The position numbers and the translations under genes are program-made. Of a stretch of 44,060 bases of DNA, positions 32,929 through 41,544 are shown piece after piece. This DNA comes from Sphingopyxis sp. (GTDB taxonomy: Bacteria > Pseudomonadota > Alphaproteobacteria > Sphingomonadales > Sphingomonadaceae). The stretch lies in the NCBI GenBank assembly GCA_016793775.1, contig JAEULK010000077.1, forward strand, positions 1 through 44,060. The letters run 5' to 3'. The notes under the pieces were generated by a model. It worked only from the letters and a program-made list of their open reading frames with translations. It was not told where the DNA came from and did not search any database. Numbering within the stretch: the stretch's first letter is position 1; each line of letters begins with the position of its first letter.

Positions 32929-33693
32929 TCAGCCCGGCGCGACGTCCTGCGACCCCACAATATCCAACCATTCCAGAATTGCGGGTTCGACAGGGCCCTC
33001 GTCGCGCAAATCGAACAAAATTTTCTCGCCAAGCTGGATTTGGCAAACGCCGAAAGCCTCATCGGCGCTCAGGCTGTTGTCCACCAGGATCGCGGCGTCG
33101 GCGATCGACTTTGCCTTCATGATCGCTTGCTGTGTTCTTGGAAACCGATCGCGCAACTTGAGTTCGGGGATGCCATGTCCACCCGCCGCGACGCGCGTCA
33201 AGACACGCGCGATCGAGAGGTCCGCATTCGAAAGACCCACAAAACATAGCAGCACGAAATATCCTTCCTCTTGAAGCTGCTGAATTTTCTCGATCTTTGA
33301 TCTAATGGAACCGTCGTCCCTGGGTGCCCAATCGGAGAAGACCGTCTCCATCGCAAAGGGGACCTGTTGAACCATTGCCTGGGCGACAAACGATTCGACG
33401 CCCAACTGCGCGACCCGCATCCAGGCGCCATTGCGATCTCGGAGATTTGTCGCCCAATCGGGAAGGTCGAGCAAATCATCCACTTCAGGCAAGATCGACA
33501 GCATCATGCGGTCGGCATTAACAAGCGGAATTTGCAGCTTTTCGGAAAGATGATCGCGCCACATGGTCGATTTTCCCGACCCATTGTGACCCGCCAAAAT
33601 TATTCCAAGCGGTTTTTGCGAAGCGCGCTGCGCCTCGAGCACTTGGTCGATCGCGGACTCGAGCATATCAGTCGGCAGGAATAAACGTGCCAT
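32929..33693 (-). CDS. zeta-toxin-like P-loop kinase
   Basis: A 254-aa protein of the zeta toxin/PezT-like group. Walker A is AGHNGSGKST (34-43), LVNADRM with Asp61 matches the zeta catalytic Asp region, and FAMETVFSD with Glu116 matches the substrate-binding FAxET motif. A later RVLTRVAAGGHGIPE matches the R-x-R-V-x-x-GGH-xxP pattern of zeta-like kinases. Zeta toxins phosphorylate UDP-N-acetylglucosamine and poison wall synthesis. Its start overlaps the upstream 151-aa gene by 26 bases, the arrangement expected of an antitoxin-toxin operon. Base composition is less GC-rich than the neighbours, suggesting horizontal gain. Confidence 0.85.
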   Translation of the reverse strand: MARLFLPTDMLESAIDQVLEAQRASQKPLGIILAGHNGSGKSTMWRDHLSEKLQIPLVNADRMMLSILPEVDDLLDLPDWATNLRDRNGAWMRVAQLGVESFVAQAMVQQVPFAMETVFSDWAPRDDGSIRSKIEKIQQLQEEGYFVLLCFVGLSNADLSIARVLTRVAAGGHGIPELKLRDRFPRTQQAIMKAKSIADAAILVDNSLSADEAFGVCQIQLGEKILFDLRDEGPVEPAILEWLDIVGSQDVAPG

Positions 33694-34123
33694 TCACGAT
33701 CGTGCCACGATCAACCCTGCCGTTGACCTCCCGAATGAGTATCTTGGGATTTCCCGGCTCCACACGAAATGTTGGCACATCCGCGCCATGATGAAGCTTG
33801 ACGCCCGGCCTGATTAGCGCGGCCTTGGCGCGCGTCAGCGCGTCGCGGCCCGCACCCACATTCACCTTGAGCGTTGCGGCATCGGGCACCGTATTGGACA
33901 CGGTTACCATTCCGAACCGAAGCGTCCGCACATTCATATCCTGAATGGCTCCGGTCACATCGATCATGACTTGGGTTACCGGTGTAAATCCCTCTTTAGA
34001 ATATTTTTGTTGGTAATGCGCGGCGTGCGCCTTTTTTTTCGCAGTCCGAGCGGGAAGGCTTTTCCGCGCGAGCGCACGCTTGCGAGCAGCCCTCATATCC
34101 AATTTCTTGCCCGATTTCGCCAT
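33668..34123 (-). CDS. hypothetical basic protein, candidate antitoxin of the zeta-like kinase
   Basis: A 151-aa protein I do not recognise. Residues 1-36 are strongly basic (MAKSGKKLDMRAARKRALAR start, KKKAHAAHYQQKYSKEG), and residues 45-150 look like a beta-rich domain (VTQVMIDVTGAIQDMN, FGMVTVSNTV, TFRVEPGNPKILIREVNGRVDRG). It precedes and overlaps the zeta-like kinase by 26 bases, suggesting a regulatory or antitoxin role with DNA-binding by the basic tail. It does not resemble the epsilon or PezA antitoxins by eye. ATG at 34123 has no clear Shine-Dalgarno; a GATTAT box lies 12 nt upstream, so a short or absent leader is possible. Confidence 0.7.
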   Translation of the reverse strand: MAKSGKKLDMRAARKRALARKSLPARTAKKKAHAAHYQQKYSKEGFTPVTQVMIDVTGAIQDMNVRTLRFGMVTVSNTVPDAATLKVNVGAGRDALTRAKAALIRPGVKLHHGADVPTFRVEPGNPKILIREVNGRVDRGTIVNGTFIPAD

Positions 34124-34207
34124 ATACAGGAGATAATCCGCCTTCGGTGTCCGCGCAAGTGGCTTGCTCCTGGCCAGTCCAGCCGGATTTTCGCTGTCCG
34201 ACCGACC

Positions 34208-36307
34208 TCAGGCGGCCTTCTTCGCCTGCCGATATTTGTGCAGCAACGGTTCGGTATAACCCGACGGCTGGGTCACGCCCTCGAAGATCAGCGCGCGCGC
34301 CGCCTGGTAAGCGATGCCGTCGGGGGTCAGCTTTTCGTAGAGCGGGTCGCCGGCATTCTGGCCGTCGACCTTGGCCGCCATGCGGACCAGCGCGGCGTCG
34401 ACCTGCGCCGGCGTGCAGACGCCATGGAGCAGCCAGTTGGCCAGCGCCTGGCTCGCGATGCGCAAGGTCGCGCGGTCCTCCATCAGGCCGACATCGTCGA
34501 TGTCGGGCACTTTGGAACAACCGACCCCTTGGTCGATCCAGCGCACGACATAGCCCAATATGCCCTGGCAATTATTGTCGAGCTCGCGCGTGACCTCGGC
34601 CTCGCTCCAGTTGCGTCCCGTGGCGACCGGAATGGCGAGCAACCGGTCCAGCGACGGCACCGCTTCGCCTGCAATCTCCTTCTGCCGCGCAAACACATCG
34701 ACCTGATGATAATGCAGCGCGTGCAAGGTCGCGGCGGTCGGCGACGGCACCCAGGCGGTGTTCGCGCCCGATTTCGGATGGCCGATCTTGGCGTCGAGCA
34801 TCGCGCGCATCAGGTCGGGCATCGCCCACATGCCCTTGCCGATCTGCGCCTTGCCCGACAGCCCGCAGGCAAGGCCGATGCGGACGTTGCGATCCTCGTA
34901 GGACGCGATCCAGTCGCTCGCTTTCATCTCGCCCTTGGGGATCATCGGCCCCGCGCGCATGCTGGTGTGAATCTCGTCGCCGGTGCGGTCGAGGAAGCCG
35001 GTGTTGATGAACACGATGCGGTCCTTCACCGCATGGATGCACGCGGCAAGGTTGGCGCTGGTGCGCCGCTCCTCGTCCATCACCCCGACCTTGATCGTAT
35101 GGCGCGCCAGGCCGAGCATGTCCTCGACCGCGTCGAACAGCCGGTCGGTGAAGCCGCACTCCTCGGGCCCATGCTGCTTGGGCTTGACGATATAGATGCT
35201 GCCGGTCCGGCTGTTGCGGATCGCGGGATCGCCGAGACCCTTGAGGTCGTGGAGCGAACAGAGGCTGGTAAGCACCGCGTCGCAAATCCCCTCGGGCGCC
35301 TCGCTGCCGTCGGCGAGCCGGACCATCGGCGTCGTCATCAGATGGCCGACGTTGCGCACGAACATCACGCTGCGCCCCGGCACCACCAGATTGTCGTCAT
35401 CGGGCGTGACCCAGCAGCGATCGGGCTCCATCGCGCGCGTCACCGTCGCGCCGCCCTTGTCGAATATCTCGGTCAGGTCGCCGCGCATCAGCCCGAGCCA
35501 GTTCGCATAGCCGAGGGTCTTGTCCTCGCCGTCGACCGCCGCGACGCTGTCCTCGAGATCGATGATCGTCGAAAGCGCGGCTTCGAGCTTCACATCGGCG
35601 ATGCCCGCGCGATCGCTCTTGCCGATCGGATGGGTCAGGCTGCGCACGATATGGATATGCAGGCCGTTGTGGCGAAGCAGGAAATCGTCGCCCATCTTGC
35701 CGACAAGCTGCGCCGGGTCGGCGAGGCCGAGCGTCTTGCCGTCCCAGTCGGCCCACGACCCCGACGCCAGCGGCACCGCCTCGTCGAGGAACGCCTTGGC
35801 GCGCGCGATCACCGCGGCGCCGCGCTCGACATCATAGCCGCCGGGCTTCGCGGGCGGCGCGTCGAGCGCGTCGGTGCCGTAGAACGCATCATAGAGGCTG
35901 CCCCAGCGCGCATTGGCGGCGTTGAGCGCGAAGCGGGCGTTGAGCGCGGGCACGACAAGCTGCGGCCCCGCCATCGTCGCGATTTCGGGATCGACATTGG
36001 TCGTGCCGACCTGGAACGGCGCAGGTTCGGGGACCAGATAGCCGATCTCGCGCAGGAAGGCCTGATAGGCGGCGGGATCATGCGCCTGCCCCGCCCGTTC
36101 GAGATGCCAGGCGTCGATCCGCGCCTGCAACTCCTCGCGCTTGGCGAGCAGGGCGGCATTCTCGGGCGCGAATCTGCCGAGCAGCGCCGCGAAATCCGCC
36201 CAGAAACGGTCGGCGTCGAGCCCGGTACCGTCGAGCGCGCGCTCCTGCACGAAATCGACCAGCCGCGTATCGATCGACAGCCCGTGGCGGTCCAGAAATT
36301 CGGTCAT
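34208..36307 (-). CDS. glcB: malate synthase G
   Basis: A 699-aa single-chain malate synthase (glyoxylate + acetyl-CoA to malate), close to the usual length of about 720 aa for isoform G. Typical stretches include [13 protein letters not shown] at the N-terminus, [25 protein letters not shown] (split, about 115-139), [16 protein letters not shown], RGVVRxxx-type [24 protein letters not shown] and the C-terminal [15 protein letters not shown] 36307 is preferred (AAGGGTG 5-11 nt upstream) over an in-frame ATG 24 bases earlier. No isocitrate lyase gene is nearby. Confidence 0.96.
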   Translation of the reverse strand: MTEFLDRHGLSIDTRLVDFVQERALDGTGLDADRFWADFAALLGRFAPENAALLAKREELQARIDAWHLERAGQAHDPAAYQAFLREIGYLVPEPAPFQVGTTNVDPEIATMAGPQLVVPALNARFALNAANARWGSLYDAFYGTDALDAPPAKPGGYDVERGAAVIARAKAFLDEAVPLASGSWADWDGKTLGLADPAQLVGKMGDDFLLRHNGLHIHIVRSLTHPIGKSDRAGIADVKLEAALSTIIDLEDSVAAVDGEDKTLGYANWLGLMRGDLTEIFDKGGATVTRAMEPDRCWVTPDDDNLVVPGRSVMFVRNVGHLMTTPMVRLADGSEAPEGICDAVLTSLCSLHDLKGLGDPAIRNSRTGSIYIVKPKQHGPEECGFTDRLFDAVEDMLGLARHTIKVGVMDEERRTSANLAACIHAVKDRIVFINTGFLDRTGDEIHTSMRAGPMIPKGEMKASDWIASYEDRNVRIGLACGLSGKAQIGKGMWAMPDLMRAMLDAKIGHPKSGANTAWVPSPTAATLHALHYHQVDVFARQKEIAGEAVPSLDRLLAIPVATGRNWSEAEVTRELDNNCQGILGYVVRWIDQGVGCSKVPDIDDVGLMEDRATLRIASQALANWLLHGVCTPAQVDAALVRMAAKVDGQNAGDPLYEKLTPDGIAYQAARALIFEGVTQPSGYTEPLLHKYRQAKKAA

Positions 36308-36438
36308 GAAGCACCCTTTGATTCGGCGCATTCGCGCCTGTTGGTCCGGGGAGGAAAGGGCCGCCGCCCTATGCCGCGAAGCGGGCGCGAGGGCAAGGGT
36401 TCAGGTGCGGCCGCCGGCAATCGGCCGACGGCGCGCGG

Positions 36439-37032
36439 TCAGGCGATGTCGTCGGTCCCAACCACGGTGACCTCCAGGGTGCAATATCCCTGAACAAACC
36501 CCAGAATATAGGGGATGGTGGGCGGCGCCCCCGACGCCGTGAACGTCAGGCAGCCATTTTGCTGGAGGGTGCCCAGCGAGGGGTCGTATGCGGCGCGATT
36601 GGCGAATGCATAACCGATCCAATAGAGGGCATGCACGTCGCCATCGCGCGCCAGGACAAGAACGGCCGCCGCGTCCCGGTCGACCGTTGCGCTCAGCCAT
36701 CCGGCTTGACCCGCGGTGAGATATTGGCCGTTATCGGCTTGCAGGATGCACTTCATATAGGGCGAGGCATCGAAATATTCGCCCGGTGCCGCCGGCCAGG
36801 TCTCGATGGTGAACTGGGCGCCAAGCCCGGTGATCGCCTCGTCGAACACCAAGGTGTTCGGATAGGTCACGCCGGCAAAGCTGACCGACTGCAACGCCAG
36901 GCCGGCGGGCGTCGCGAAATCGCCCGCCCACCCCGACATCCCGTCGCTGTAATCATAGCGGCTCGACTTGATCGCGATCCGCGTCCCCGTCGCCAACGGC
37001 GTGCCATCCCATGGCTGACTGCTGCTTGCCAT
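36439..37032 (-). CDS. hypothetical beta-rich protein
   Basis: A 197-aa protein I cannot name. It starts MASSSQPWDGTPLATG, has no signal peptide, is poor in Lys and rich in Gly, Ala, Thr, Tyr and Trp, and looks all-beta. The segment ILQADNGQYLTAGQAGWLSATVD (split, about 119-141) resembles a fascin/beta-trefoil-like repeat ('NGxYLTA'), which is only a fold guess. ATG 37032 is chosen because GGGAGGG lies 8-14 nt upstream; upstream in-frame sequence is not coding-like. Divergent from the methyltransferase gene. Confidence 0.7.
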   Translation of the reverse strand: MASSSQPWDGTPLATGTRIAIKSSRYDYSDGMSGWAGDFATPAGLALQSVSFAGVTYPNTLVFDEAITGLGAQFTIETWPAAPGEYFDASPYMKCILQADNGQYLTAGQAGWLSATVDRDAAAVLVLARDGDVHALYWIGYAFANRAAYDPSLGTLQQNGCLTFTASGAPPTIPYILGFVQGYCTLEVTVVGTDDIA

Positions 37033-37205
37033 CTTGTATCCCTCCCCATTCGTCCCGCCTGCCCGCGTCGGCAGTGTAAAGCAGCATGGGCGGGAAGGAT
37101 AGCGATATGGCGCATAATCGCGCCCGATTTCGGAAAGCGATGCGATCGCCCGGATCGACACGGCCGGGGGGTGCCAAGACCGGTACCGCATCCTATAGGC
37201 GGCGC

Positions 37206-37877
37206 ATGACCCCGCGCGAACTTCTGGCCACGGCCCCCGTCCCTGGCGGCGATGCGTTGCGCCTGTTCCGTCGCGGCGAAGACTATTTCATCACGCTGGG
37301 GCATAGCGAGCTGATGACCAGCCGGATGAGCGGATCCGAGGAGGCGCTCGCCGAGATGGCATGCGACCGGCTGCGCGACCCGGCCGCGCCGCACCTGCTG
37401 ATCGGCGGCTATGGCATGGGTTTCACCCTGCGCGCGGCGCTTGCGCGGCTGGGCGCGGAGGCGCGCGTCACCGTTGCCGAACTGGTGCCCGAGATCATCG
37501 ACTGGGCGCGCGGGCCGATGGCGGCGCTCACCGTGAACTGCCTCGACGACCCGCGCGTCGATGTGGTGCTGGGCGATGTCGGTGCGGTGATCGGCGACGC
37601 GGCGCGGCGCTATGACGCGATCCTGCTCGACGTCGACAATGGCCCCGACGGGCTGACGCGCGAGGGCAACGACCGCATCTATTCCATGGCCGGCCTCGCC
37701 CGCGCCAGGGCGGCGCTGCGCCCCGGCGGCATCCTCGCGATCTGGTCGGCGGCGCCCGACGCCCGCTTCACCCGCCGGCTGAAGGACGCGGGCTTCGCGA
37801 TCGACGAAGTCCCGGTGCGCGCGCGCATCACCGGCAAGGGCGGCCGCCACATCATCTGGTTCGCGCGGAGGCCTTAG
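37206..37877 (+). CDS. spermidine-synthase-like SAM methyltransferase
   Basis: A 223-aa class I Rossmann protein. The nucleotide-binding motif is LLIGGYGMGFTLRAAL (about 61-76), then VTVAELVPEIIDWARG (motif with the ribose-binding Glu), VDVVLGDV and YDAILLDVDNGPDGL, as in spermidine synthase-like enzymes annotated without defined substrate. Missing the N-terminal beta domain of true spermidine synthases. ATG 37206 begins after a 173-bp gap with the divergent hypothetical gene; an earlier in-frame ATG (37086) is not supported. Confidence 0.82.
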   Translation: MTPRELLATAPVPGGDALRLFRRGEDYFITLGHSELMTSRMSGSEEALAEMACDRLRDPAAPHLLIGGYGMGFTLRAALARLGAEARVTVAELVPEIIDWARGPMAALTVNCLDDPRVDVVLGDVGAVIGDAARRYDAILLDVDNGPDGLTREGNDRIYSMAGLARARAALRPGGILAIWSAAPDARFTRRLKDAGFAIDEVPVRARITGKGGRHIIWFARRP

Positions 37878-37936
37878 GACGCGGCATGGCAGGTCTGGGG
37901 GCGGGTTTCGGGCGGGAACGCGACATTCATAACATC

Positions 37937-37963
37937 GTCATCCTGAACGTATTTCAGCATGAC
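37937..37963. repeat. 27-bp imperfect palindrome (hairpin)
   Basis: GTCATCCTGAA and TTCAGCATGAC are nearly complementary around a short loop, about 60 bp after the methyltransferase stop. It resembles the dispersed GTCATCCTGAAC-type repeat of alphaproteobacteria and might also act as a terminator. The rest of the gap 37878-38076 holds nothing I can identify. Confidence 0.65.
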
Positions 37964-38076
37964 GAGAGTAGAGGCGCAGGTTCCCACCCCGCTGCTGAAG
38001 CCCGCCGCCAAGGCGCAATAGCACCGCATGATGTCGGGGGGTGCAAAAGCCCGTCCCCGCTCGCTATAGCGGTCCG

Positions 38077-39288
38077 ATGACCCGTCTCACCGCCCCCGAA
38101 AGCGCGACGCTCGAAGTCGCCGCCGATGCGCCGATGCTGGATCAGGTCGAACGCTGGGCGGCGGTGAACAGCGGCACCGGCAACCTCGCGGGGCTGAAGA
38201 CCGTCGCGGGCCTGCTCGCCGACGCCTTCGCGGCGCTGCCCGGCGATATCCGTCTCGTCGCGCCCGATCCGGTCGAAAGCGTCGATGCCGCCGGCACCAT
38301 CCGCACCACGCAGCGCGGCGATCACCTGCACCTCCGCGTGCGGCCAGAGGCGCCGGTGCAATTGCTGCTGACGGGGCATATGGACACGGTGTTCGCCGCC
38401 GATCATCCGTTCCAGACGCTGCAATGGCGCGAGCCCGGGGTGCTCAACGGCCCCGGCACCGCCGACATGAAGGCGGGCATCTCGGTCATCCTCGCGGCGC
38501 TGACCGCGCTCGAAGCCTCGCCGCTCGCGGGCCGCATCGGCTATGACGTGATGATCAACAGCGACGAGGAGACGGGCAGCCAGGCCTCCGCCGCGCTGAT
38601 CGCCGAACTGGCCAAGGGTAAAACCGCCGCCTTGACCTACGAACCCGCGCTTCCCGACGGCACGCTCGCGGGGGCACGGCCGGGAAGCGGCAACTTCAGC
38701 ATCACCGTGCACGGCGTGTCGGCGCATGCCGGGCGCAACCCCGACGACGGGCGCAACGCCCTCCTCGCCGCGGCCGATCTGGCCTTGCGTTTGGACGCCC
38801 TCAAATCATTGGAATTAAAAGTCAATCCGGCTAAAATCGACGGCGGCGGCCCGAACAATGTCGTCCCCGACCAGGCGATCCTGCGCGTCAACATGCGCCC
38901 CTCGACCCCCGCGGCGATGGTGGCCGCCGAAGTCGCGCTACGCGACACTATCGCCAACATCCAGCGCGACCACGACGTCCACTGCCACCTCCACGGCGGC
39001 TTCAACCGCCCGCCCAAACCGCTCGATGCCGCCGCGACGCGCCTGTTCGAGCTGGTGCGCGACTGCGGCGCCGACCTCGACCTGCCCCCGATCAGCTGGA
39101 ACGCCACCGGCGGCGTGTGCGACGGCAACAATATCGCCGCCTGCGGCGTACCCGTGGTCGATACCATGGGCCCGCGCGGCGGCGCCATTCACTCTTCGGA
39201 CGAATTTCTGATCGTCGATAGCCTGGCGGAACGGGCACGTTTGTCGGCACTTGCCATGATAAGAATAGCGGAACGGGGGACGGTGTGA
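38077..39288 (+). CDS. M20-family metallohydrolase in the ast operon
   Basis: A 403-aa zinc amidohydrolase of the M20 (carboxypeptidase G2/ArgE/DapE) group. Metal ligands and catalytic residues are visible: His101 and Asp103 in LTGHMDTVF, Asp130 in GPGTADMKAGI, Glu164-Glu165 in NSDEETGSQ, a YEPALP motif, and a final His in GGAIHSSDEF. It removes an acyl or glutamyl group from an amino acid. The stop overlaps the astA GTG start by 4 bases, so it is coupled to arginine succinylation; a role as an alternative succinylglutamate desuccinylase or deacylase is inferred, not proven. ATG 38077. Confidence 0.9.
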   Translation: MTRLTAPESATLEVAADAPMLDQVERWAAVNSGTGNLAGLKTVAGLLADAFAALPGDIRLVAPDPVESVDAAGTIRTTQRGDHLHLRVRPEAPVQLLLTGHMDTVFAADHPFQTLQWREPGVLNGPGTADMKAGISVILAALTALEASPLAGRIGYDVMINSDEETGSQASAALIAELAKGKTAALTYEPALPDGTLAGARPGSGNFSITVHGVSAHAGRNPDDGRNALLAAADLALRLDALKSLELKVNPAKIDGGGPNNVVPDQAILRVNMRPSTPAAMVAAEVALRDTIANIQRDHDVHCHLHGGFNRPPKPLDAAATRLFELVRDCGADLDLPPISWNATGGVCDGNNIAACGVPVVDTMGPRGGAIHSSDEFLIVDSLAERARLSALAMIRIAERGTV

Positions 39289-40286
39289 ATTATGTGATCC
39301 GGGCGGCCAAGCCGGGCGATTTGCAGAGCATTTACGAGATGGCGAAGCTGACCGGCGGCGGCTTCACCAACCTGCCCCCCGACAGACAAGCGCTGCGCGC
39401 CAAGCTCGAGCGCACCGAGGCGAGCTTCGCCTCGGACAAGGAATATCCGTCGGACGAGCTCTATCTGATGATGCTCGAGGATCTCGACAGCGGCGAAGTG
39501 CGCGGGACGTGCCAGATTTTCGGGCAGGTCGGCCAGCGCTGGCCCTTCTATTCCTATCGCATCGGCACCGACAGCAAGCATAGCGAGCAACTCGGCCGGA
39601 CCTTCCACGCGCAGGTGCTGATGCTCAGCAACGACCTCAACGGTGCATCCGAAGTCGGCGGATTGTTCCTTCACCCTGCGGCACGCGCCGGCGGCCTCGG
39701 GCTGTTGCTCGCGCGCTCGCGCTACCTGTTCATCGCCCACCACCGCGCGCGGTTTGCCGACCGCATCCTCGCCGAACTGCGCGGGGTGATCGACGAGGCG
39801 GGCGGCTCGCCGTTCTGGGACGGCGTCGCGGGGAAATTTTTCGGGATGAGTTTCCAGGAAGCCGACCAGTTCAACGCGGTGCACGGCAACCAGTTCATCG
39901 CCGACCTGATGCCCAAGCACCCGGTCTATATCGCGATGCTGAACGACCATGCGCGCAGCGTCATCGGCGTCCCGCATCCCACCGGGCGCGCCGCGATGCG
40001 GATGCTGGAGAATGAGGGTTTCGCCTTCGAAAACTATGTCGATATCTTCGACGGCGGCCCGACGATGACCGCGCGCACCGACCAGGTCGCGAGCATCCGC
40101 GATGCCAAAACCGTCGCAGTGACGGGGGTCGGCGAAGGCGGCGAGGACGCGCTGATCGCGGCCGGGCGGCTCGCCGATTTCCGCTGCTGCTTCGGCAAGG
40201 TCGGCGCGGGTGGCGCGGTCGATGCCGACGCCGCGCGCATATTGGGCGTCGGCGCGGGCGACCAGATCAGCTGGATCGGACGCTAA
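39285..40286 (+). CDS. astA: arginine N-succinyltransferase
   Basis: A 333-aa AstA: transfers succinyl from succinyl-CoA to arginine, the first step of the AST pathway. N-terminal VIRAAKPGDLQSIYEMA, then FTNLPPDRQAL, GLFLHPAARAGGLGLLLARSRYLF and FADRILAELRG, GVAGKFFGMSFQEAD and the late PTMTAR motif match the family. The start is GTG 39285 in a GTGA overlap with the M20 gene, and astB follows after 4 bp. astC, astD and a classic astE are not in the window. Confidence 0.95.
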   Translation: MNYVIRAAKPGDLQSIYEMAKLTGGGFTNLPPDRQALRAKLERTEASFASDKEYPSDELYLMMLEDLDSGEVRGTCQIFGQVGQRWPFYSYRIGTDSKHSEQLGRTFHAQVLMLSNDLNGASEVGGLFLHPAARAGGLGLLLARSRYLFIAHHRARFADRILAELRGVIDEAGGSPFWDGVAGKFFGMSFQEADQFNAVHGNQFIADLMPKHPVYIAMLNDHARSVIGVPHPTGRAAMRMLENEGFAFENYVDIFDGGPTMTARTDQVASIRDAKTVAVTGVGEGGEDALIAAGRLADFRCCFGKVGAGGAVDADAARILGVGAGDQISWIGR

Positions 40287-40290
40287 GGCC

Positions 40291-41541
40291 ATGCTGAGCG
40301 AGATCAATTTCGACGGCATCATCGGCCCGACGCACAATTATGCCGGCCTCAGCCGCGGCAATATCGCATCGGCGAGCCACGCCGGCGATGTATCGCAGCC
40401 GCGCGCAGCGGCGCTGCAGGGCCTCGACAAGATGCGCCACAACCTCGCGCTCGGGCTGCCGCAAGGCTTCTTCACCCCGCTCGATCGCCCCGATGCGCCC
40501 TGGCTGGGCGCGCTCGGCACAACGCTGGAGACGGCCGAACCGCATCTGCGTGCGCAGGCTTGGTCGGCGTCGTCGATGTGGGCCGCCAATGCCGCGACGG
40601 TCTCGCCCGCACCCGACAGCGGCGACGGCAAATGCCACCTGACCGTCGCCAACCTCGTCACCATGCCGCACCGCAGCCACGAGTGGCAGGGCACGCTGAA
40701 GCAGCTCAGGCTCGCTTTCGCCGACCCCGCCTTCGCGGTTCACGGCCCCGTCCCGGCACCTTTCGGGGACGAGGGCGCGGCGAACCATATGCGGCTGTGC
40801 GACGGGCACGGCTCGGCGGGGGTCGAGATTTTCGTCTATGGCGTCGGCGGCGGCCGCTTCCCCGCGCGCCAGCATCTCGACGCGTCGAAGGCGATCGCGC
40901 GGCACCACCGGCTCGATCCCGCACGCACGCTCTTCATCCACCAGTCGGACACCGCGATCCAAGGCGGGGCCTTCCACAACGACGTCGTCGCGGTCGCGAA
41001 CGAGCGCGTGCTCTTCACCCACGAAAGTGCGTTCGAGGATCGCGAGGGCGCGCATGCGCAAATTCGCGCGGCGTTTCCCATGGTCGAGATCGTCGAGGTG
41101 CCCGCCGAGGCGGTGAGCCTGCCCGACGCGATCAAATCCTATCTGTTCAACGCGCAGCTCGTCAGCCTGCCGGGCGGCGGCGGCATGGGCCTCGTGCTGC
41201 CGACTGAGGCGCAGGCGACCCCCGCGGTGTGGACCTGGCTGGAGGCGCATGTCGCAGGCAACGGCCCGATCCGCCGCCTGCTGCCCGTGGACGTCCGCCA
41301 GTCGATGGCGAATGGCGGCGGCCCGGCGTGCCTCCGGCTGCGCGTCGTCGCCGACCCGGCGACGGTCGATCCGCGCTTCCTGGCCGATGCGGCCAAGCTC
41401 GACCGGATTTCCGAGGTGGTGGCGAAGCACTGGCCCGAGGCGATCGCGGCGGCCGATCTGGCATCGGCCGGGCTGACCGCCGACGTGCGGCGCGCGCGGG
41501 CGGCTTTGCTGGAGGCGCTGGACCTGGCGGAACTGGGCTAG
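40291..41541 (+). CDS. astB: N-succinylarginine dihydrolase
   Basis: A 416-aa AstB: hydrolyses N2-succinylarginine to N2-succinylornithine, ammonia and CO2, the second AST step. Family motifs: GIIGPTHNYAGLSRGN (about 9-24), SSMWAANAATVSP, HLTVANLVTMPHRSHE, the SAGVEIFVYG region, and the late catalytic Cys in GGGPACLRLR (about 345-354). ATG 40291 has AAGG five bases upstream and is four bases after the astA stop. The next gene starts 4 bp later. Confidence 0.96.
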   Translation: MLSEINFDGIIGPTHNYAGLSRGNIASASHAGDVSQPRAAALQGLDKMRHNLALGLPQGFFTPLDRPDAPWLGALGTTLETAEPHLRAQAWSASSMWAANAATVSPAPDSGDGKCHLTVANLVTMPHRSHEWQGTLKQLRLAFADPAFAVHGPVPAPFGDEGAANHMRLCDGHGSAGVEIFVYGVGGGRFPARQHLDASKAIARHHRLDPARTLFIHQSDTAIQGGAFHNDVVAVANERVLFTHESAFEDREGAHAQIRAAFPMVEIVEVPAEAVSLPDAIKSYLFNAQLVSLPGGGGMGLVLPTEAQATPAVWTWLEAHVAGNGPIRRLLPVDVRQSMANGGGPACLRLRVVADPATVDPRFLADAAKLDRISEVVAKHWPEAIAAADLASAGLTADVRRARAALLEALDLAELG

Positions 41542-41544
41542 GCT

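Noticed and set aside
33971-36493. Plus-strand open frame of about 840 codons
   Set aside because: Antisense to malate synthase G and the 151-aa gene; no recognisable domain.
37886-38080. 64-codon plus-strand frame in the gap before the M20 gene
   Set aside because: Contains a dispersed palindrome, no ribosome site and no family resemblance.
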